A stretch of DNA of 6,150 nt. Source: an uncultured Pleurocapsa sp. (lineage in GTDB: Bacteria; Cyanobacteriota; Cyanobacteriia; Cyanobacteriales; Xenococcaceae). This document shows, piece by piece, positions 5,540-6,150 of this stretch (the stretch's first letter is position 1; every line of letters begins with the position of its first letter). A model generated the notes under the pieces. The model was given only the letters and a program-made list of their open reading frames with translations, did not search any database and had not been told where the DNA came from. The translations under genes were made by a program, and so were the position numbers. The stretch lies in the NCBI GenBank assembly GCA_937884735.1, contig CAKZYI010000533.1:1-6150 (forward strand), read 5' to 3'.

Positions 5540-6150
5540 TTCAAAATTATTGTATGGCAGTCTGGGATCATTTATAAAAACAACTAATAACAAAAGACTA
5601 ATGATATGCGGAGCGGTATCCTTTATGACGAATGACATTTAAAACTAAATATTTTCACAATTCAGATAGGATTGCTGTATTTAACTTGATAATAATAAAC
5701 ATACATATTAAATATAATTTTTGCTCATCTATTTTATTTAGTTTAATTTAAAATTTCTATAATTTACATTTCGCAATCTCTAAAAAACAAGAGAATTTCA
5801 CAACGATAATAGTAGGGTCTACGCTATAATCAATGTGGCTTTAGGGACTATATTGCCAAAAATATTTTTGTTCTCCTAAAATACTATCTCTTCATTAAAA
5901 AAGTTGCTTATTGAGAATGAAATTTATTTTATAGTGCAAAAAAGTGCTTTTCGTAATAAATTTTAATTATGTCCAAATGTAACAAAAACAAGGTAAGAAT
6001 TTGACAGAAAGCCTGGTTACACCCATAGCAAAATTATTTTTTAAAATATACTTTTATATGGCTAGTGTGAATTAAAATGATGTACGCCATAGCTTCTAAA
6101 TTAAGCAATCACATAAATCAAAGTAGAAATGATTATCTTATTGAATAGCT
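5540..6150. other. AT-rich gene-free stretch
   Basis: No open frame with protein-like features is seen on either strand over these 611 bases. A perfect TATAAT at 5825-5830 lacks a matching -35 box, and a TTGACA at 6001-6006 has only a poor -10 (ATAGCA, spacing 18). A small GC-rich island at 5607-5616 (GCGGAGCGG core) sits between GATA and TATC. A 23-codon frame at 6077-6148 ends just before the window edge and resembles nothing I know. The stretch may be decayed sequence or a long upstream region of a gene beyond the edge. Confidence 0.5.

Noticed and set aside
6077..6148. 23-codon frame at the window end
   Set aside because: Too short, no ribosome-binding site, and no similarity I recognise.

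Overview
The window looks like a cyanobacterial chromosome. The octamer GCGATCGC (HIP1, a repeat known to be abundant in many cyanobacterial genomes) occurs eleven times in 6150 bases, and the protein families fit: long tetratricopeptide (TPR) proteins, a HerA/DUF87-type ATPase and a DUF5648 fragment. I cannot name the genus.

Layout. Bases 1-1674 hold two tandem plus-strand TPR genes. The first is cut by the window edge, the second is complete, and both share the same kind of C-terminal tail. A 152-base convergent gap (1675-1826) holds two hairpins, one of which looks like the terminator of the opposing gene. Bases 1827-4860 hold a two-gene minus-strand unit: a HerA-like P-loop ATPase is read first (4860-3145), followed 7 bases later by an SGNH esterase resembling carbohydrate esterase family 2 (3137-1827). 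Directly upstream of the ATPase lies a 168-base MITE-like element (4911-5078) with 17-base perfect terminal inverted repeats. Its core folds on paper into three exactly abutting tri-nucleotide-loop hairpins closed by a short stem. Beyond it is a truncated fragment (5267-5539) of a protein ending in a beta-helix-type 'DIGAVEF' junction plus one DUF5648 unit. The last 611 bases are AT-rich and I see no gene there.

How the genes relate. The TPR pair are probably protein-interaction scaffolds from a local duplication. The ATPase and esterase are probably co-transcribed, but nothing in the sequence ties a DNA-translocase-type ATPase to a polysaccharide-type esterase, so the pairing may be incidental. 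No NurA nuclease, phage gene, CRISPR array, tRNA or rRNA is visible. The MITE and the gene remnant suggest that bases 4900-6150 are a plastic, decaying stretch. The best candidate for something undescribed is the cloverleaf-like core of the MITE. I do not see a convincing new multi-gene system.
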